From Ursus arctos (lineage: Eukaryota; Chordata; Mammalia; Carnivora; Ursidae): a stretch of DNA of 64,000 nt. The notes beneath the pieces were generated by a model. That model was not told the DNA's origin. It was given only the letters and a program-made list of their open reading frames with translations, and did no database searches. Below are positions 58,885 to 64,000 of the stretch, one piece after another; the first letter of the stretch is position 1; the number at the start of each line of letters is the position of its first letter. The translations under genes were made by a program, and so were the position numbers. The stretch lies in assembly GCF_023065955.2 (NCBI RefSeq), contig NW_026622930.1, positions 18,329,449-18,393,448 on the forward strand. Reading direction: 5' to 3'.

Positions 58885-60795
58885 GAATCTAAGCAAATAA
58901 TTCCAAGATGATCCCTCCTGACAGTGTCTGATTGTGGCAGTTTGTCTAAACAATTTTGATTGGCTTCAAAACACTGCTTAGGTTTGAAGTTGAAGATCCA
59001 GAAAGCTAAGTGACATTTGTGAACTTGTATCATTTTAGAAATGCTGATTGGTAAAAAAAATATATATAAAGATACAGATATTCAAACTTATTTTTAAACC
59101 ACACAAATTATTTTCACTATGACTTGTTAAGGGAACAAGCTTATTGAATGGGTACTTGTTCTTACAACTCTGATTGCAAGCAAGTTTTGGATTTCTTAAT
59201 GCTTGATAGCATGTAAGGCGGATCCCAGTACTTTCTTGCCACTTTTGGATATTAGATTTGTATTAATTTGTCATCTTAATGTGTGAAGGGTTGTGTCTCA
59301 GGGTCTTTTTTTTTTTCTCTTCTTGCCGGTCACCCCCACCACAGTAAGCTGTATCTGGTCACACTCTTTCATACCACAATTGTGAGGAGAGATTAAGAGT
59401 TTCAATAAATAAATAAATGAAAAGCTCCTTCCGCGGGTACAGCAATGTATTGATTATATGTAATGTTTCAAGGCAGGATAAAAAATAATAGGTATTTTCA
59501 TATGAGGATAAGGGTAAGAGACATTTTCTATGTCCCTCAGATTCCAGGGAGCATTTGTTAAATGAATAACTGCACGCATCCACATTAAGCAAGCATATAA
59601 CTGGAGAGCGCATTTCCAGTTGCCTCCCCTGGCAAGCAGCCTCACTCTCTTGCAGTGGGGTCGTTGAAGCCCTCCCCCACTTCATTTGGGAAGTAAGGAA
59701 AAGCCACCCCACTCCATGTCTTATAAACTCAAAATTCTTCAAAATGAGCTGCATTTACCCTGTTGAATCTCTAACCTGTAAATACAGGTTGCAAGTGGGT
59801 GTTGGATAAGAGTATCAGAGAAATTCTTGTTCTTTCTCAATAGGTTCTAAAGCTGTGTCGAGCTACTCTCTTTAAAATGTGCTTTCAAACAATTGGTTTT
59901 AGCTTCAGGTATTAGCTAAAATTGGAAGACAACAGAAAATCTCACTTAATATCCTGTTACCTAAGTACTCCCCGTTTGAGAATACTTGGAGAGAATGTGC
60001 AGTAAGAATCTATTGCTTTATAGAGATATAAATAATTTCCCATTAGTTAATTACATGTAGATAAGAAAGATATCTTACTTGACATTAAAAAAAAAACCTG
60101 GCTCTTTTTTAAATAGAACAAATAAAAAGGATTATAATCAGTTATCCCAAGAACCACAAATGAGACCAAAAGTATTTTTGTGTGTGTGTTTGTGCCTTAG
60201 AAAGTAATCTTAAGTACTAGACTCTAAATTGTTCACAAACCATTTCCAGATTGTTTTTGGAAATCTCCAGTTTGTTATGAAAATACTGACAGAATCTTAA
60301 TTATAATAGTGCTACGGGGCACCATTAACCTCTTTCAGATACATTTATGCTGAAGAAATGGTAACTGCAAGGCATTAGGATGTTGAATAAACACAGGTGT
60401 TGTCGAGTCCCTGCTGGCTGCCATCTACAGAAGACTCATTTTTTCAAACCAGTCAAGAAGAAAGGGAGAAGAGAGAAAGATCACTGGGGTCAATTGTATA
60501 CCTGCTGAATGTTGTTCTTAAACAAAAGTGGTTTGTCACGAGGCTGAAAGTGCAGAGACACCACTGACAGCGCACGGGGAGAGTAGCGCTGACTCTTGGT
60601 CCCTTAAAGGAGATTTGCATGTGATTCATGCGTTTAGAAAGAAGTGGGCAGAATGACATGTCTGATTTTAAGAGGTACACATACATACACCTACCGGTAT
60701 ATATGCTCTCCCTCCTCCTCCCCCAAAGATGTTGGATGCTGTTCTTGCTAAGTTTAAGATGACATCAGATGAGTTTAAGATGAACTCAGATGTTG
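58885..60795. other. Unique sequence, possible conserved patch near 60290-60440
   Basis: No gene. The 131-codon minus frame (59359-59754) is the longest in the window but has no recognised domain and crosses an AATAAATAAATAAAT stretch. Positions 60290-60440 (gtgctacggggcaccattaacc, aatggtaactgcaaggcattagg) look repeat-free and balanced. Confidence 0.45.
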
Positions 60796-60800
60796 TGGTT

Positions 60801-60996
60801 TATTTATTTTTTAAAAGATTTTATTTATTTTCTTATTTGAGAGAGAGAGAGAGCATAAGACAGGGGCAGAGGCAGAGGGAGTAGCAAACTCCCCATTGAG
60901 CAAGGAGCCAGATGCAGGGCTCCATCCCAGGACCCCAAGATCATGACCTGAGCCAAAGGCAGATGCTTAACTGACTGAGCCACCCAGGTGCCCCAT
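60801..60996 (-). mobile_element. CAN-SINE (SINEC), antisense
   Basis: aagattttatttattttcttatttgagagagagag, gggcagaggcagagggag, gatgcagggctccatcccagg, gatcatgacctgagccaaagg, gatgcttaactgactgagcc. Duplication gatgttgtggtt (60789-60800) and gatgctgtggtt (60997-61008), one mismatch. Confidence 0.97.
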
Positions 60997-61009
60997 GATG
61001 CTGTGGTTC

Positions 61010-62680
61010 GAAATAGTGGACTTGCCCATTAAAAAAAAAAAAAAAAAAAGAACTGAGATTTTCATTTCTTCCCTTTTGAAATCTCTAAGTTTAAGTGTCA
61101 GTTAAAAACAAAGAAAGTTTGTCTGTCTTCTGGATGCAATGACTACCTGGATTAAATAATATTAACTCGTAAGATTAGCCCTCAATTTACCCTGAGCCAA
61201 ATGTTGCTCATATTTCTGCCTTGACATCCGTTTACAGAAGAGAGATGAAGCATTTACAAGGACAAGAAATTTCCACTAAATGAAAGTGCTGCTGTCACTT
61301 TTGCTTCCACTGAGTCACTTGTGAGAGTGAATGTCAGCACCCCAAAGAGCAGGGTGTGGCTAAGTGCTAAGACCTGCTTCAAGCTAATTGTTCTCCGTGA
61401 ACTCCTTTGACACGAAGCCTTTCTCCTCCCCTAATGCCAAATCTAATGAGATTGCCAGGCAAGATGGTCAGTTCTAGCCACTAGCGAGTCACCCCCACAA
61501 CACTCACCCACATTGTACCCTAGAAAAGAGGTGACATGCTTGCTCTCCTGTCCTTTCCTTCCTTTACCCACTCCACTCTGGGCATCCAGTTATCCAGCCT
61601 GGCCTTTTAGTGAGGGTCCCTGCAAACATGCCGTGGCCATGTGTGGAGTCACAGTGTGTGTCTAGAGCACTCACAAGAGACCCTGCCTGTTGTGAACATT
61701 TTCTGACCTTTTACTTCCTGATCGACTGGGAGAAGGGAGGTGAGAGGCAAGGAGTGTTTTGAACAGAATAAAATAACATTGCGTCCTAGACATTTAAGGT
61801 CAGCACGCTTTTAAAGAGTCAACTTGAGCAAAGTTTTTAGTTTAGTAGCTAATTATAGCAAACTGTGATCCTGAATTAGTACAATCAGGACAAAAAACGT
61901 ACCAGCCGCATTCAATCTGGGATACATTGTTCAGTGGGGGATCATCAGATAGTGGAAATGCGTGCGCGCCAAATCAAAGCACCCAAGGGGAACAACTGCT
62001 GATAACGGTAGAGACAGCCAAATGCACTCTGTCCTTCTTGATACAGGAAGTCGGCCCAGATTAAACATAGAACTTCGAAGCCAATCCTCCCTGATTGCAC
62101 CACCAGCAGCCGGCCTTCCTCTGGGCTGACGTACCTAAGACTGGAGGCTGGTGCCTCATGTGTGTCTGTATTTATGGAAGAAACTGGCGATGAACCAGGG
62201 AGTTTCTCCTGCTTCAAATACTCTCCTTTCAAACACAATCAAACTGTCAGCTGGTTGGCATCGGCTTGATACATCTCTCAGACGTTCTCTTTTCAGGATA
62301 CTGAGGGAATCACAGACCACAAACATGAGCTTCCAGACCTGAGTCATTAGGCCTCTTTTGATCAGCAGCTTGGGGACCTGATCCCTGTTTCGAGTTAATG
62401 TCTCTGTGTTGATATAAATTGCAAATGAACAATCAGATGGTATGAGATTTTCTTTTGTACCATTAGTTGGATGAAGAAGAGAGAACTGATCACTCTTTTT
62501 ACCTTAAGATAGTCTTAATTAAATCAAAAAACATACTCAAGTCTGTTTTATTTTTCTTTCTGCTATATTCATTTAAAAGACCAGGATTTGGTTAAGTAGT
62601 TAAAGTGTGTTTTCCCTATAGAGATGATAATAAAATAACTATCTCCTAATTTTACATGCTGCTGAATACAGTCCAGGAAA
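61010..62680. other. Unique sequence with higher GC, no gene
   Basis: Contains A19 at 61031-61049 without a SINE head. Positions 61200-61720 and 61900-62400 are the most balanced, CpG-containing unique DNA in the window. Opposed open frames of 63 and 97 codons at 61945-62347 have no recognised domain and lack a clear acceptor/donor pair. Confidence 0.45.
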
Positions 62681-62780
62681 TGTGTGTGTGTGTGTATGTG
62701 TGTGTGTGTGTGTGTGCGTGTGTTCATGTGTGCGTGTGTTCATGTGTGCGTGCATACATGCATGTGCGTGTGTATGTTTC
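62681..62780 (+). repeat. Complex (TG)n microsatellite
   Basis: TG dinucleotides with one TATG interruption, then three tgtgcgtgtgttcatg-type higher-order units and tgcatacatgcatgtgcg. The repeat also produces long open frames on both strands. Confidence 0.93.
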
Positions 62781-62784
62781 TGTG

Positions 62785-63600
62785 TGTCCCAATGTTCCCC
62801 ACAGTCCCTTGAATGTTGAGTATCCCTCAAATCTCTCCCCTTCTCCAACCTTATTCCTATTAACTTGCCTGGGGCTACCCGAAGGCAGAAAATCAGGATT
62901 CTTTGTTTGTCCATCTCAGGGAAGTCCGAGGCTAGGTATCTTGTCTTCTGATTGAAGCTATGAAATTCCTAAGAAATAAATAAAGGAAGGAATAGAGGAA
63001 AGCAAAAGTAGAAAGGAAAATAGAGAAGAACAAAAATGGAAACTCTGTTTTGGTGAGGCACCGTATTGACCACTATTTTCAGAAACCTATTTTCAAGGTA
63101 ATATTACTTGTGAATGTGCCATTTGCATGCACAGTGTTCTTCAGAGAAGAGGGAGCTCTGTGAGGGAAGAGGAGGGATGGAATCACCTTTTGATTAGTCC
63201 TTCTGTGTGGTGCAGTGCTAATCCTTGCACGAGCTTCCTCTCTTTGCTATGGACTGGGCTTGCAAGTGTGTGCTGTAATCCCCGTGTGACCCTACACTCT
63301 GAGATGAGGGGTAGCAATGGCCAGGAGGCAGTATTTTGGGCTGTATTTTCCAGTTCAGTTAGGAATAATCAAATATCACTTGCTATTGAACATACAATTG
63401 AAATGTACAAGTTATGGTTGTTTGTTTGTTTGTTGCATTTTTGTGTTGGTTGTGTTTTGTGTTGTTTTTTTTTTTTTTGCTGTGACAGTCCATGGGAACA
63501 CAGCAAATTGTCTCTATGATGACCACACCCCGGAAATGCCACTGTCTCATTCTAAAGATCATTCTTATATGCTCTCCACATGTAGTACCAGTTTAATAAG
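62785..63600. other. Unique sequence, no convincing gene
   Basis: Includes a GA-rich patch at 62965-63045, (GTTT)n at 63417-63434 and T12 at 63466-63478. The 130-codon plus frame 63127-63519 ends in Cys/Phe/Val low complexity from these tracts and has no recognised domain. Confidence 0.45.
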
Positions 63601-63604
63601 TGTG

Positions 63605-63718
63605 GATAATTGAGTTACCTTAACTTAAGAGGTTTAAGAAACTTAGCTAAAATGGCACAGGCAGTAAGAAGTAGACGTTCAAAACCAAGATCTGCCAGAT
63701 TCGAGCCCACATTGTAAA
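63605..63718 (-). repeat. MIR SINE (antisense)
   Basis: aagaggtttaagaaacttagctaaaatggcacaggcagtaagaag, then caagatctgccagattcgagccc, the reverse MIR core with its tRNA-derived B-box-like attcgagccc. Confidence 0.75.
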
Positions 63719-64000
63719 TCTTTGTCTCAAGAGAGATGATTAACCCTGCTAAATATTTGAGAAATTATTTCTAGGAGGAAAGAGAGCAAATATAATCCCA
63801 AATCCCAGGAATCTTTGCACACTTGGTAGAAGATCGTCTTTCTCATAGCCACCATATTGGTGGGACCATCTGCCCTTGTCAGGACCCTGGTACAATGCCA
63901 GTGTACGGCGGAGCAGTGCCCTGCTTCTCATTGAGGCATGCATTTACGGAACAGGGCCCAAATAGAAAGAATGAGGCCAGAACTTCTGAAAATGTTTTAC
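63719..64000. other. Unique sequence to window end
   Basis: No gene or repeat recognised. A 64-codon minus frame at 63749-63943 is not credible. Confidence 0.4.

Noticed and set aside
59359..59754. 131-codon minus frame, longest in the window
   Set aside because: Crosses an AATAAATAAATAAAT stretch, has no recognised family and no splice or start context; within chance expectation for 64 kb.
62639..62955. His/Thr-rich minus frame and Cys/Val-rich plus frame
   Set aside because: Translations of the TG/CA microsatellite on either strand.
63127..63519. 130-codon plus frame
   Set aside because: Ends in low-complexity Cys/Phe/Val coded by GTTT and poly-T tracts; no domain recognised.

Overview
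This is a mammalian genomic window, almost certainly from a carnivore and most likely a bear-lineage (ursid) species. The diagnostic evidence is 17 tRNA-derived CAN-SINEs (SINEC family). Several end in the module I associate with giant panda and bears, with a head containing ggcacagcggttaagcgtc and a tail of (CT)n, AATAAA and oligo-A. There is also a 5'-inverted L1 whose last 130 bases match the carnivore L1 3' end as I remember it. The DNA is AT-rich, has no CpG island, and shows no convincing protein-coding exon. All open frames are short (131 codons or fewer). The longer ones fall in microsatellites, SINEs or frames with no recognisable domain. I read the window as intergenic or deep intronic sequence.

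Layout: 1-3.2 kb is unique AT-rich sequence with small L2 and MIR relics. 3.2-4.6 kb is an old antisense L1M. 5.1-15.4 kb holds MaLR-type LTRs, four CAN-SINEs, a (GAAA)n array, the twin-primed L1 (11.8-12.9 kb) and a possible further LTR. 15.4-25.6 kb is mostly unique, with MIRs, two SINEs and GT/CA arrays. 25.8-26.7 kb is a long antisense L2. 27.7-29.1 kb stacks an MLT1 LTR, a 300-base GATA-type array and a Tigger DNA transposon. 30-40 kb holds L2 and MIR relics in unique DNA, ending in two SINEs that share one target site. 42.6-48.2 kb has three more SINEs. 50.6-54.5 kb is an old antisense L1M broken by four SINEs. 55.7-64 kb has two further SINEs, a 238-base homopurine tract and a complex TG array.

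No genes act together here. The useful content is a record of layered transposition (L2, MIR, MaLR, Tigger and L1M first, then CAN-SINE and carnivore L1), several potentially polymorphic loci, and a few unique blocks that could be conserved regulatory DNA. I found nothing that supports a new biological system. Repeat family names come from memory of consensus sequences, not a database search, and the ends of old repeats are approximate.
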